A stretch of 64,000 nt of DNA from QHXM01 sp032160705 (GCA_032160705.1 JAVHVE010000017.1:36928-100927); one strand, 5' to 3'. Shown: positions 8,563-17,293, counted from the stretch's first letter. The notes: a model not told the origin generated them from the sequence alone. A program made the numbers and translations.

Positions 8563-10938
8563 TCAAAGCGTCGCCAGAGTCTTGCGTGCTTCTTCGGCGT
8601 CGGCGAAATTCGGTTGCTTCTCGCCGAGGCGCAGAGCCTCTTCGAGTTCGCGCCGCGCGGCTGCCTTATCGCCTTTGCCCGCGAGCGCCATTCCGAGATG
8701 GAAACGATAACCGGCGCTGTCACCGGCTTTGGCCACCACTTTCTGCAATTGCTCAACCGCAGGCCCGTGCAAGCCCTTCTTATAATAGACCCACCCGAGA
8801 GTGTCTGCGAATCCAGGCACGTCCGGGAATCTCTGCACCACGCCCTGCGCCAGCGCGACAGCCTCGTCCAGATTACCCTTGCCGTGAACGGCGTAAGCCC
8901 ACGCCAGGTTGTTGGCGGCGATGGCCGAGTTCGGGTCTAGCTCGACAGCTTTACGGTAATTCTCAATCGCCGCGTCCGTGTTCTGGCGGCTGTCTTCGAG
9001 CATCCCGATCAAAGTGTACGTGGTGGCATCGTCCGGCCTGCGCTCGATGATCTTGCGATACTCGGCGATAGCGCGATCCTGCTGTTTCGTGTTGACAAAG
9101 AGAGCCGCCAGATCAAAGTAGGCCGCCAGATAATTAGGATCGAGTTCGAGCGCGCGACGAAGCTCACTTTCCGCGCCCTGAGCATTTTGTTCAAATCCGT
9201 AAACGTGCGCCTTCAGGTAATGCAGCGCGGGACTCTCCGGGCGTCCCGATAGCGCCTGATCCACGCGCCCATGCGCGAGGTCTAACCTGCTTTGCTTGGA
9301 ATAGACGTTGTTAATGAGACCATTTAGCGCATCGAAGTCCGCACTGTCAATGGCCAGAGCGCGCTCATAGAGCCCGGTCGCTTCATCCAACTTATTCTCG
9401 GCCAGCGCAGCCAGCGCGAGATTGTTGTAAGAAGAAGGAGAGTTCGGCGCAAGGTCACGCGCGGCTGTCAGGTCTTCACGCGCCTGTTTGGTTTTGCCCA
9501 ACTGCAACTCAGCGATGCCGCGTGCCATGAGACTTTTGGCGCGCAGTTCCGTCAACATCTGCGGCGAGGTTTCCGAGCTTGGCGCTTCTTTGCCCAGCCG
9601 CTCGATCAACTCGTTTGACATAGTCACGGCAGCCGCAGGGTCTTTCGACGCCAGGCTAATCTGCACCTGCATCAGCTTGGCCGCAAGGTAATCCGGGTAA
9701 TAGCGGGCTAAGTCTCCGGCGAAGATGCGAGCCTGCTCAACTTTTCCGGCGCGCAAATTCGCTTCGGCCATGAAGTAGAGACCGGCGCGTGAGTTGGGTT
9801 CTTGTTTCAAAACCTCTTTGAGGTCTTCGATGGCTGCCTTTGCATCCCCAGTCTGCAAGCGAATGCGCGAGCGCAACAGGAGCGCCTGCATATCGCGCTG
9901 ATTTCCCTTTAACACGGCTTCGACCTGCTCGCTTGCTCCGCGCACGTCGCCGCGCTGGAGCATGATCTCGCTCAGGCGATAGCGCCCCCGCGTGTAATCG
10001 GCAGCCCTGGCAACGATCTCCTGGTAGATAGCCACAGCTTCGTCATAGCGTCCGATGGACGAGTAGAAGTCTGCGAGGATGGCACGTCCTTCAGGTTTAT
10101 CCTTATCGAACTCGGCGAGCGCCTTGTAAGACTCTTCGGCTTTGTCGAGTTGCTTGTGGACGAGATAGAAGCTGGCGAGGACAAAGCGCGCATCGCGGTT
10201 GGTCGGCTCGACCTCGACGGCGCGGCGAAACTCGCTTTCAGCCTGCTCGCCTCTTCCCGTCTGGACGAGAAACTTTCCATATTCGCTGTGGGCCAGCGCA
10301 GAATTTCCGTTGATGGAAATGGCCTGGCGGAAGATCTCTTCGGCCTTCGCCCTGTCATTCGTGCGGATGTAATACTTGGCGAGAGCCAGGGTGGATTCGA
10401 TGCGCTTCGGATCAATCTCGATGGCGCGCTTGAGTTCGGCCAACGCTTCTTCGCGCTTATCCTGCGCGAAGAGAACGTCTGCCAAGAGGATGTGGCCGCC
10501 GATGTGATTCGCGTCCTTTTGTAGAACTTCTCTGGCGAGCCGGTCGGCCTCGGCCACCAGTTCGGGACCTTTTCTGATGGCGTTTGCGCCGACGTAATAA
10601 GTGCCCAGCTTGACGCGCGCATCCAGATTGTTGGCATCCAGCTCAACCGCCCGCTTCAACTCTTCAATCATCTCGGCATAGCGCTGCAAACCCTCGTAGG
10701 ACTGGGCGAGTCCCCAGTGGGCTGAGGCGAAGCGGTCGTCCAATTGGATGGCGTTGCGAAATTCGATGGAAGCTTCCTGATACTTCTTATCTTTCAGAAA
10801 AGCTTCACCGCGCTGGACGTGCTCGGCTTTAGTCGCTTCGGCATTCTTACAGCCGGAAAGCCCGAGCGTAATCATCAGGATTGGTACTACAAGAAAGGCT
10901 ACGACGTAGCGTTGGCGGGTGCACTCTTTTCGATTCAT
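8563..10938 (-). CDS. Exosortase-system TPR lipoprotein (PrsT-like)
   Basis: 791 residues from an ATG at 10938. The N-terminus is a lipoprotein signal ending in the lipobox LSGC (about residue 30). The rest is a run of about 20 tetratricopeptide repeats, each with the A/G-x-x-Y/F-x-x-A pattern (for example AIEIDPKRIESTLALAKYYI). The length and lipid anchor fit the PEP-CTERM TPR lipoprotein family (TIGR02917-like), found only beside exosortase EPS operons. TPR arrays scaffold protein contacts, so a periplasmic assembly or secretion scaffold is likely. The gene has a 374-base leader with strong secondary structure upstream. Confidence 0.9.
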   Translation of the reverse strand: MNRKECTRQRYVVAFLVVPILMITLGLSGCKNAEATKAEHVQRGEAFLKDKKYQEASIEFRNAIQLDDRFASAHWGLAQSYEGLQRYAEMIEELKRAVELDANNLDARVKLGTYYVGANAIRKGPELVAEADRLAREVLQKDANHIGGHILLADVLFAQDKREEALAELKRAIEIDPKRIESTLALAKYYIRTNDRAKAEEIFRQAISINGNSALAHSEYGKFLVQTGRGEQAESEFRRAVEVEPTNRDARFVLASFYLVHKQLDKAEESYKALAEFDKDKPEGRAILADFYSSIGRYDEAVAIYQEIVARAADYTRGRYRLSEIMLQRGDVRGASEQVEAVLKGNQRDMQALLLRSRIRLQTGDAKAAIEDLKEVLKQEPNSRAGLYFMAEANLRAGKVEQARIFAGDLARYYPDYLAAKLMQVQISLASKDPAAAVTMSNELIERLGKEAPSSETSPQMLTELRAKSLMARGIAELQLGKTKQAREDLTAARDLAPNSPSSYNNLALAALAENKLDEATGLYERALAIDSADFDALNGLINNVYSKQSRLDLAHGRVDQALSGRPESPALHYLKAHVYGFEQNAQGAESELRRALELDPNYLAAYFDLAALFVNTKQQDRAIAEYRKIIERRPDDATTYTLIGMLEDSRQNTDAAIENYRKAVELDPNSAIAANNLAWAYAVHGKGNLDEAVALAQGVVQRFPDVPGFADTLGWVYYKKGLHGPAVEQLQKVVAKAGDSAGYRFHLGMALAGKGDKAAARRELEEALRLGEKQPNFADAEEARKTLATL

Positions 10939-11312
10939 CTTTCCCTGACACTCCCTTAGGGCGTTTCGCTCGTTTCTTCCAAAAACCGGGCAAATGGTTT
11001 TCAGAAGAGCCGGGCAAAACGCGCCTTTTGAAAGCTCGCTTCGGTGAAACAGGGCGGGCGGCGGGCAAAGCCGTCCGCGTCCCGTTACCGAAGCGAGCGA
11101 ATTGGTTGCGATTCTATGTCAAAAGATCAGGCTCTTTACTCAACGCTCTCTGTAACTTAACTAGAGCGGAAACACCATTAGAAAACGACCAATCGCCGCT
11201 CGCTTCCCAAAATATGTATGAATTCTACATAACAGTCTTTTTTATTCTGAAAGGCGAGAGGTGTCTCGCTTAAACCTCATGAAGATACCGTTTAGTCTTC
11301 ATCGAAGGCGTT
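10939..11312 (-). other. 374-base gap with a long hairpin, between epsI and the TPR lipoprotein gene
   Basis: No gene is visible. A long imperfect hairpin spans about 11032-11099, with outer arms GCTCGCTTCGG and CCGAAGCGAGC and a GC-rich inner stem (GGCGGGCGGC against GCCGTCCGCG). Two GCCGGGCAAA-like direct repeats lie at about 10986 and 11009. A GCGAGA-CACC-TCTCGC hairpin at 11254-11269 and an ATGAAGA/TCTTCAT hairpin at about 11279-11302 follow the epsI stop and may end transcription. No convincing promoter for the TPR gene was found. Confidence 0.5.
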
Positions 11313-11972
11313 TCAATCGGGAACGAACTCCGGCAGCACAGGGCTAATTTGCGCGGCGAGGTCTGCGGCGGCTTGCAGGGTCGCTTCTTCGGAGCGTCCG
11401 ACGGGCATCATGACGCGCACCATCGAGCCATCTGAGCGGCGGCGGCGCACGCTGTCAATCACGGTGTAAATCTTCCCCCAATATTCGCTCGCCACTTTGC
11501 GCCCGCGCCCCTGATACCAGTAAATGAGCAACTGCTTGTTATCGCCATTCTGGACGATATAGCGGTTGGCTTCAAAGGCCGGCTCTCCGTTGGCGGGCGT
11601 AATCGTAATGGACGCCCCGTCGTTCATCTCCCAGCCCGAACCGGGCAGGCAGTTGAGCGGGCTGTGATAAGTCGTGCCGGTGCGCTGTGTGACATAGTAG
11701 CCGACGTAAAACGAAGCCGTGCGGCCATCCGGCAGCGCGTAAAAGCGCGAAAGATAATCGTCGGCGCGCAAGACACTCTCGGTCTGCTGGTCGAAACGCT
11801 GGTCTGCTCCGACCTGATGCCACGAGCCGACTTGCGATGGCATCTCACTCAAAGCCCTTCGCGCAACTTTTGCTTCACCGACCCACTCCCAGACGTTGAT
11901 GACGATTCCGCCTAAAAGCAGCATGGCGAGCAACAAGCCAAAGCGCGTAGAGTCTTTCAATTTCAAACTCAC
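11313..11972 (-). CDS. epsI: EpsI family protein (exosortase partner)
   Basis: 219 residues. The start is a GTG at 11972 with GGAG seven bases upstream, four bases after the exosortase stop. One N-terminal membrane helix (FGLLLAMLLLGGIVI) precedes a periplasmic domain with GSWHQVG, a GYYVTQRTGTTYHSP stretch and the conserved NCLPGSGW, then LLIYWYQGRGR. This is the EpsI/DUF3485 domain, which is fused to or adjacent to exosortases in EPS clusters; its biochemical role is not settled. Tight spacing to the exosortase gene supports joint function. Confidence 0.93.
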   Translation of the reverse strand: MSLKLKDSTRFGLLLAMLLLGGIVINVWEWVGEAKVARRALSEMPSQVGSWHQVGADQRFDQQTESVLRADDYLSRFYALPDGRTASFYVGYYVTQRTGTTYHSPLNCLPGSGWEMNDGASITITPANGEPAFEANRYIVQNGDNKQLLIYWYQGRGRKVASEYWGKIYTVIDSVRRRRSDGSMVRVMMPVGRSEEATLQAAADLAAQISPVLPEFVPD

Positions 11973-11976
11973 TTGC

Positions 11977-13029
11977 TTACTCCACTCCTTTCGCCGGAAT
12001 CACGTTGACGGGTGCGCTCACTGCGGGCGCTGCCGCCACCGGCTCAGGCTTCGCAACTTTCGCTTCCGGTGCAGTGGCTTTACTCTTCCCGCCGCCGCTA
12101 TCATTTTTGCCACGCCTGCCGATGCGGTCGAGCAGCCACCCGACAGCAAACAAAAGCATGAAGGCGACGATGTAAACGACCCAGCCGGAGAAGGAATGGA
12201 AGAACCCGTCAGCCACTTCCGTGCCGTAGTAATGAGCAAGGACGCCCGTCCCGCTGACGCGCAGGGCATTGGTCAGAATGGCTATCGGGACAGCCGAAGC
12301 CACCAGAATGATGGAGCGCCAGAAACCGTAGCTCTTGACTCTGGATAAGAAACTTCCGCCGCCGCCGCCGTCTCCATCATTACTTCTCGGACGTGTGAAA
12401 TAAGCGAAGACCACCGCCAGCGTCACGAGCGTCATCAGGGAACGAATGCCACTGCAAGCCTCAACGACTTCCAGCTTCTTCGTCTCGCGCGCCCCCTTGG
12501 GCATCAACTCGATGACGTTTCCCTGTCTGAGAACAGGAATATCAAAGAGTCGCATGGCCCAGACAGCACAGCGCGACGCGAAGAGTTGCAGGGGGAAAGC
12601 GATCTTGTTGAAGATGATGGTCGGAATGGGAATCGCCAGGATGAGCAGACCGAGCGGAACCATCAAGAGCCGCAGCAAGCGCCATCCCCAGAAATAAATC
12701 GCGATGCCTGCCAGCATCAGCACCAGCGACATGCGCTGAACATAAAGCTCCGCGCCAGCAGTTCCGACCCACAGACTGAGCATCGCGAAGACGACAATCA
12801 ATCCGCCCCAGAGCAGTGACGGACGTTGCGTGACACGCCCTAGTCGCTCGCGCTCAGTCCACAGGATATAGCCGATGATGAGCGGGATGAGCAGCCCGTG
12901 CGAATAGTTCTCGTCCGTCCACCAATCATAGCCGAGCTTGCGGAGCACGCTGAAGTAGACGAACGCGAGCGCGGCAGTGATGGCCAGGGGTTTCCAGAGG
13001 TTTTGTCTGGTTAGGGCACTCATTGGCAT
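11977..13029 (-). CDS. Exosortase (EpsH/Xrt family membrane transpeptidase-like protease)
   Basis: About 350 residues from an ATG at 13029; a TTG at 13065 would add 12 residues. About eight membrane helices are predicted. The catalytic triad is visible: Cys192 in VVEACSGIRSL, Arg257 in LTNALRVSG and His278 in GFFHSFSGW. Exosortases cut and process proteins with a C-terminal sorting signal (PEP-CTERM-like) during export and couple them to the cell surface or EPS. The last 45 residues are an unusual Ala/Pro/Val/Lys-rich cytoplasmic or periplasmic tail, not part of the core fold. The subtype is not resolvable by eye. Confidence 0.94.
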   Translation of the reverse strand: MPMSALTRQNLWKPLAITAALAFVYFSVLRKLGYDWWTDENYSHGLLIPLIIGYILWTERERLGRVTQRPSLLWGGLIVVFAMLSLWVGTAGAELYVQRMSLVLMLAGIAIYFWGWRLLRLLMVPLGLLILAIPIPTIIFNKIAFPLQLFASRCAVWAMRLFDIPVLRQGNVIELMPKGARETKKLEVVEACSGIRSLMTLVTLAVVFAYFTRPRSNDGDGGGGGSFLSRVKSYGFWRSIILVASAVPIAILTNALRVSGTGVLAHYYGTEVADGFFHSFSGWVVYIVAFMLLFAVGWLLDRIGRRGKNDSGGGKSKATAPEAKVAKPEPVAAAPAVSAPVNVIPAKGVE

Positions 13030-13138
13030 TCTTTGCGAGTGGTGTCTCCGCTTCTGAGAGGGCAAACTCCTGAAGCAGAAAATCAGCCTGCGAGATAAAG
13101 TCGGACAGGGTAGGCTAGACCTACGCCTTATTTAGCTT

Positions 13139-13167
13139 ATCTTAAATACCGCCTACCTCACAATCAA
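13139..13167 (-). promoter_or_regulatory. Candidate promoter of the exosortase operon
   Basis: On the minus strand: TTGATT (13162-13167), 17 bases, TAAGAT (13139-13144), about 110 bases before the exosortase start. A GGTAGGC/GCCTACC inverted repeat (13109-13115 and 13151-13157) brackets the -10 box and could be an operator. Confidence 0.45.
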
Positions 13168-13178
13168 AATCTTTAAGA

Positions 13179-13241
13179 AGTGAGCGGTCAGCAGTAAACA
13201 AAGGGATGACAAAGAAACCTGTTTACTGCTGACCGCGCACT
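13179..13241. repeat. GGTCAGCAGTAAAC palindrome (family 4)
   Basis: Arms of 21 bp with one mismatch (core GCGGTCAGCAGTAAAC and its complement) around a 21-base loop. It lies between the stop of the beta-helix gene (13256) and the exosortase promoter, where it could act as a terminator or roadblock. Confidence 0.75.
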
Positions 13242-13255
13242 TTCCGCCACTTAAT

Positions 13256-16200
13256 TTATTTGATGTTGATCGTTGCGGCATTGCTGCGCAAGCTGCCCAC
13301 CACGAGGGTCAACTCTACCGCCCCTGCACCTTCCAGCGCAGCTGGCACGACCACATTAACCTGCTCCACTCCGGGATATGCTGCCTGTCTTCCGGCGTAT
13401 TCGACCGCCAGATTAAAGAACCGCCCGTCGCGTGTGCGGGCTTCGACGGCGACTGACTCAGCGAAATTCGGAATTTGAATTCCCAATGCCGTGAGGTCGT
13501 TGGAGGTGTCCGCATTAACAAGGCCAGCGCCAAGCCCCGAAGCGAAGAGGATGAGCCTTGTTCGCTTATCCTGGCTGGCGGTGGTCAGCGTGTTGACGTT
13601 GAATGGCCCTGCGGTGAGATTGTTTGAATTGAGGGCGACGGCGTCTCCGATTCCGTTGCCGCTGATCGTGAAGAGTCCGGGCGACAGAGGAGCGATGGTC
13701 ACCGCACCGCGCGAGACATAACCTTCTTTCAAAGTAACCAGCACTTCAACGTCTCCGGCAGGGATGTCCGGCGGAACAAAGAAATTGATGCGCGACGGCG
13801 AGACCGAAAGCACCTGTGCGGCACGCCCTCCGACCGTCACGCTCACTCCTTCCAATTCATAAGGCAGCTTGCCATCAACCGTCTGTGTGGCAGCAGTCGT
13901 CTTCATGGCCAGGGGACTTTGATTCGGGTCGCCGAGGATTGTGCCCAAACTCGCCGGAGCGAGTGCCGGTGAAAAACTAGCACTCGAACGAGTGTCGGCC
14001 AGTCCGATGACAGGTGAAGCAGGCGCGCTGGCAGAAGCATGCGCGGTAGCGGTGGCGAGCGAGATGTTGCTGCTGCTGCCCGCAAGCATCAAGTCATTAA
14101 CCTGGCTGAGATACGATGCAGCGATTTGCAAGCGGGTCTGCACCTTGACGGAAGGGCCGTCTACGGCGTTGATCGCGTAAGCGGCGCGCGTAAAATAGAG
14201 CGCCGCGCGAAGCGCGTTGTCTATCCTGTCCGGCGACGAAAAGAGACTCGACTCTGAACTGAATGTGACGTAAGCCTGCTCGATGTTCGTTAAGATGGGC
14301 GCAATTTGTTCGGCTTGAGTATTCTCTTTGGAGGACAAATTCGTAACTGCCGCCAAAGAGCTTGAGACGAGTGCTGGAGAGGCTGCGGACGGCGTGATGT
14401 TAATCACATCGAAATCGGCGACGACGCCCTCGACGCCGTTAGTATCGAGCACCAGACGCAGCACGTGCGCGCCTTGATTTAATCTGACGCCGATTTTACG
14501 TACCTGCTGATATGTCTGCCAACCGCCTGTCGTCGGAACTTTGAGCTGGCCGGTCACGTTAACTCCATCTATTTCGAGATGAAATGTGCCGCCCTCCAGG
14601 CGCGACGCAACCGTCACACCGAGATCGTAGTTGCCGGTCGCCGCAAGGTTGAACATATACTTCAGCCATTCACCTGCGCCCGTATTAAAGACTACGTAAG
14701 CATTGCTGGCAGAGCCGACCGCTCTAACATCAGCCCCGTCCGTGCGATACTGCCCGCCGTTATTATTCACATCAAGATCGTGATAGGCGACGCCTTCGCC
14801 ACCGTTATCAAAATCTTCGACTTCAATCCTGCCGGGCATGACTGCGGGCGCACCCTTGAAAGGTCTTTCAACTTCAGGCGAAGGACTCGGTGAAGGGGTT
14901 GGTGTTGGAGTGGCTATTGGTGTCGGTGTAGGAGTTGGTGTGGGAGTCGGACTGGGTGTCGGTGTCGAAGACGGAGGACGCATTGCTGCTTCGAGCGCGT
15001 CGAAGTCGCATCCGGCATCTTTGCCATCGGTCGCTTGACCTTTGTACTGAGAGGACGGCGTCAGACGATAATTGCCGCTTGTGGGATTGACAAAACCCAC
15101 AGCATTTTCATTACTCGGAAAGTAATTACCGGAGTGGGATGTATATGACGATGAGTCTCCGGCTATCTGAGCGTTCCTGGCCCATGTGGCTGCCGGAAAA
15201 TAAACATTCAGGGTAGCATCACCCGGAGCGAGGCCACTGCTGACATCTTTGCGAAAGATGTTATTGCGACACACGAAGTTAATGTTGGCAATGGTCTGTG
15301 AAATTACCGCCTGACCCGTATTCATTGCCGTGTTATGCTCAATCGTCACCGAGTCGGTCGCGTCGTTAATGACAAACAATTGCCCATAGCTCTCGCCCCA
15401 ACGCCCGTCTATATCCTCGAACAGATTATTGCTGACCAGAGCGCGCCGCAGGTACGACCCGTCGCCAGCGGCCAATCTCCCGTCCAGCAACATTCCCCCG
15501 GCAGCATGCCGGACAATATTGTTCGTAAAACGGATGTCTTCCAACTGCGGCACACTGCGCGGCCCCGTGCTGTAGCCAATCGGAGCAATAATAATTGCCA
15601 TTCCATCCTGCCCGCTTTGCCAACTATATTCCATCAGGTTGCCGTCGATCTCGACGCGCTTGCCCGTCTTCAATTCCAGCAGATTCTTCACCGTCCACGG
15701 TGTCCCGCCATAGCTGGCATCCTTCTGATTCCAGCGCAAAAGCTTCGAGAAATGGTTGCGCCTGATGGTCACGTCAGACGGAATCAACCCTGGTATCCAG
15801 TTGGCTGAGCCCAGAATGAGGATGTTCTCGGCGGCAGCTTCCAGATAGTTATTGATGATCTGGTAGGGCCCTGGGCCGTTCCACATGCAGATGGCCTGCG
15901 AGTCTTCGCCGACGAGTTTAAAGCCCGCGATGTAAGAGTTGCTGATAATGGTCTCGGCGCTATTGAGTGCGATGCCACGCTTGGCCGGTTGGTCATCACC
16001 GGCGTGAATATAGCAGCGGTCGACGATCAGGTGATGCGGCACTTGCGAGAGCGAGTTTTGTGCCTCGCTGCCGTCGCCCAGTTGCAGGAGATCAGGGATG
16101 GAGGCCGCCGGGTCGGAGGTAATCTCCAGACCGATGAGTTTGTAGTGGTGTGCGCGCGCCTGGGTGGAGATGGTGGGCGGGCCGTAGCTGAGACCGGCAT

Positions 16201-16576
16201 AGTTACGCACCAGGAGGCGCGGCATCAAGGCAGATTGTGAAGGCGTGATGCGCGCTCCCACGGGTAAGCTCGCGAGGGCTGAAGATTGGATGGTAATGTA
16301 ATCTGCATCCGTGCCTGTCCCAGCGCCTTTGTCCGGGAGCGTGAAGGGTCCCACATAGGTCGCTCCGGCTTCCAGGATCAAGATGTCGCCCGGTTGCGCC
16401 GCGTTAATGGCGGCCTGTAAGTCTGCGCCCGCGGGGACATTGATGGTTGCGGCATGCGCCGTCCATTCGTCAACTCCGATGAGGGTGAGAAGAGCGGCGA
16501 TTGAGATTAGAATTAAGCGGAGTTTTGAAAGGAATGAAAAACGAGTACGTCCCTTAGGAACGAGGAAGGTTGTCAT
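13256..16576 (-). CDS. Large secreted beta-helix / CBM6-like / Solibacter-C-terminal-domain protein
   Basis: 1106 residues from the ATG at 16576 (GAGG five to eight bases upstream); a GTG at 16588 lies in the riboswitch end. Domain order: signal peptide (to about residue 42, TAHA-AT); right-handed parallel beta-helix (about 45-530); a Thr-Pro linker (SPTPTPTPTPTP type); a CBM6-like carbohydrate-binding domain (MPGRIEVEDFDNGGEGVAYHD to about 720); a helical segment; and a C-terminal domain ending in NAATINIK of the type common in Solibacter and other acidobacteria (TIGR03437-like). Together these suggest a polysaccharide-binding or -cleaving surface protein. No PEP-CTERM tail is present. Its first part is paralogous to the protein at 26964. 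Two riboswitch candidates precede it. Confidence 0.88.
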   Translation of the reverse strand: MTTFLVPKGRTRFSFLSKLRLILISIAALLTLIGVDEWTAHAATINVPAGADLQAAINAAQPGDILILEAGATYVGPFTLPDKGAGTGTDADYITIQSSALASLPVGARITPSQSALMPRLLVRNYAGLSYGPPTISTQARAHHYKLIGLEITSDPAASIPDLLQLGDGSEAQNSLSQVPHHLIVDRCYIHAGDDQPAKRGIALNSAETIISNSYIAGFKLVGEDSQAICMWNGPGPYQIINNYLEAAAENILILGSANWIPGLIPSDVTIRRNHFSKLLRWNQKDASYGGTPWTVKNLLELKTGKRVEIDGNLMEYSWQSGQDGMAIIIAPIGYSTGPRSVPQLEDIRFTNNIVRHAAGGMLLDGRLAAGDGSYLRRALVSNNLFEDIDGRWGESYGQLFVINDATDSVTIEHNTAMNTGQAVISQTIANINFVCRNNIFRKDVSSGLAPGDATLNVYFPAATWARNAQIAGDSSSYTSHSGNYFPSNENAVGFVNPTSGNYRLTPSSQYKGQATDGKDAGCDFDALEAAMRPPSSTPTPSPTPTPTPTPTPIATPTPTPSPSPSPEVERPFKGAPAVMPGRIEVEDFDNGGEGVAYHDLDVNNNGGQYRTDGADVRAVGSASNAYVVFNTGAGEWLKYMFNLAATGNYDLGVTVASRLEGGTFHLEIDGVNVTGQLKVPTTGGWQTYQQVRKIGVRLNQGAHVLRLVLDTNGVEGVVADFDVINITPSAASPALVSSSLAAVTNLSSKENTQAEQIAPILTNIEQAYVTFSSESSLFSSPDRIDNALRAALYFTRAAYAINAVDGPSVKVQTRLQIAASYLSQVNDLMLAGSSSNISLATATAHASASAPASPVIGLADTRSSASFSPALAPASLGTILGDPNQSPLAMKTTAATQTVDGKLPYELEGVSVTVGGRAAQVLSVSPSRINFFVPPDIPAGDVEVLVTLKEGYVSRGAVTIAPLSPGLFTISGNGIGDAVALNSNNLTAGPFNVNTLTTASQDKRTRLILFASGLGAGLVNADTSNDLTALGIQIPNFAESVAVEARTRDGRFFNLAVEYAGRQAAYPGVEQVNVVVPAALEGAGAVELTLVVGSLRSNAATINIK
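15521..15691. repeat. Near-identical 171-bp patch shared with 27519-27689
   Basis: 170 of 171 bases match the paralogous beta-helix gene; the only difference is T at 15596 against C at 27594. Flanking parts of the two genes are clearly more diverged. Confidence 0.9.
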
Positions 16577-16587
16577 GTATGTCCTCA

Positions 16588-16680
16588 CTTCGGTAACCGG
16601 ACGATCTCAAGGTGTTTGAGACTCCTGGCTTTGCGAACCCGCCTCACAGCGGGAGTGCCTTTAATCGGTGATGGTGTGCT
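16588..16680 (-). ncRNA. Candidate GEMM (c-di-GMP-I) riboswitch, proximal copy
   Basis: Minus-strand reading: AAAGGCACTCCCGC, a short loop, GGCGGG, then CGCAAAGCC (16627-16635) and, after a variable stem, CCGGTTACCGAAG at the 3' end. This follows the GEMM-I order (GGCAnnCC, stem, CGCAAAGCC, long arm, GGTTACCGA). The 3' end is 12 bases from the ATG at 16576 and abuts the GAGG ribosome binding site, so control of translation is plausible. The 5' part departs from consensus, so this copy is less certain than the distal one. Confidence 0.65.
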
Positions 16681-16997
16681 TAGCTTGAAAGCACAGGTTG
16701 ATAACGGTAGTGAGACAACCGCACCAACTCAGAATGAAGCATGAACCGACTTACTGGGTCGCCCATGTCAAACTGATGCATGAAACCAGAGGAGGCTTAG
16801 AGCTTACTTTGTGGAACGGATTTGAAAGGGATGCGGAAGACTTGAACCACCGATGGCTGAAGGCCGAGGCAGGATGGCGGTTCGGACTATGGCTTCACAA
16901 GATGCTCAGAAGAGAGGTGTGGCGCTCAAGCACGGGTGAGAATTCGCCTTTCCAACGCGCAGAGCGTGATATGAAGCTTTAGATGTCCTTCGGATCG
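16681..16997 (-). other. Leader segment between the two riboswitch candidates
   Basis: 317 bases with no gene seen on the minus strand (no ribosome binding site plus open frame) and no terminator. A plus-strand frame of 94 codons here is judged a shadow. The segment would be transcribed as part of a leader of about 590 bases. Confidence 0.5.
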
Positions 16998-17110
16998 CCT
17001 TCGGCAACCAGACTATCTCTTACGCAAGGGTCTAATATCACCAGCGCGCACAGAGACTCACGGCTTTGCGTCCCTACCTCGCAGCAGGTTTGCCATTATC
17101 GGTGCAATCA
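16998..17110 (-). ncRNA. Candidate GEMM (c-di-GMP-I) riboswitch, distal copy
   Basis: Minus-strand reading contains AATGGCAAACC, a stem closed by a GCGA tetraloop, AGGGACGCAAAGCC, a longer variable arm and CTGGTTGCCGAAGG. The conserved GGCAAACC, GGGACGCAAAGCC and GGTTnCCGA blocks are in the right order and spacing for a GEMM-I aptamer. The base aligned to G20 of the Vibrio Vc2 RNA is G, which favours c-di-GMP over cGAMP. A -35/-10 promoter ends about 60 bases upstream. No U-rich terminator follows it directly. Confidence 0.85.
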
Positions 17111-17172
17111 GTCAATTTACAAAAGATCATTGCTGACCAGGTCAGCCATAGAACATGGCGGCCAGCCCTTAG

Positions 17173-17201
17173 ATTAAACAACATTGGCCGATGTTTGTCA
17201 A
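17173..17201 (-). promoter_or_regulatory. Strong sigma-70-type promoter for the riboswitch leader
   Basis: On the minus strand TTGACA (17196-17201), 17 bases, TTTAAT (17173-17178). Transcription would begin near 17165 and run through both riboswitch candidates. Confidence 0.7.
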
Positions 17202-17244
17202 GATGCTTTTGCGCTGTGTTTTCCGGGATTTGCTTAATAATTGG

Positions 17245-17293
17245 TAAAGCATCAGGGCTGCGTCTTAGCTTAAGACGCAGCCCTGATGCTTTA
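17245..17293. terminator. Perfect 23-bp palindrome, probable terminator
   Basis: Arms 17245-17267 and 17271-17293 are exact complements with a 3-base loop. It is 12 bases after the stop of the PKD/FN3 protein gene and just upstream of the next promoter. The following U-run is short (TTTA), so it may work with help or in both directions. Confidence 0.7.

Noticed and set aside
10939..11160. GEMM-type riboswitch upstream of the TPR lipoprotein
   Set aside because: It has GGGCAAAGCC and GTTACCG on the plus strand, but the order, strand and spacing do not match a GEMM aptamer.
16698..16982. 94-codon plus-strand frame within the riboswitch leader
   Set aside because: It lies antisense in the leader of the 13256 gene and has no recognisable domain or ribosome binding site.
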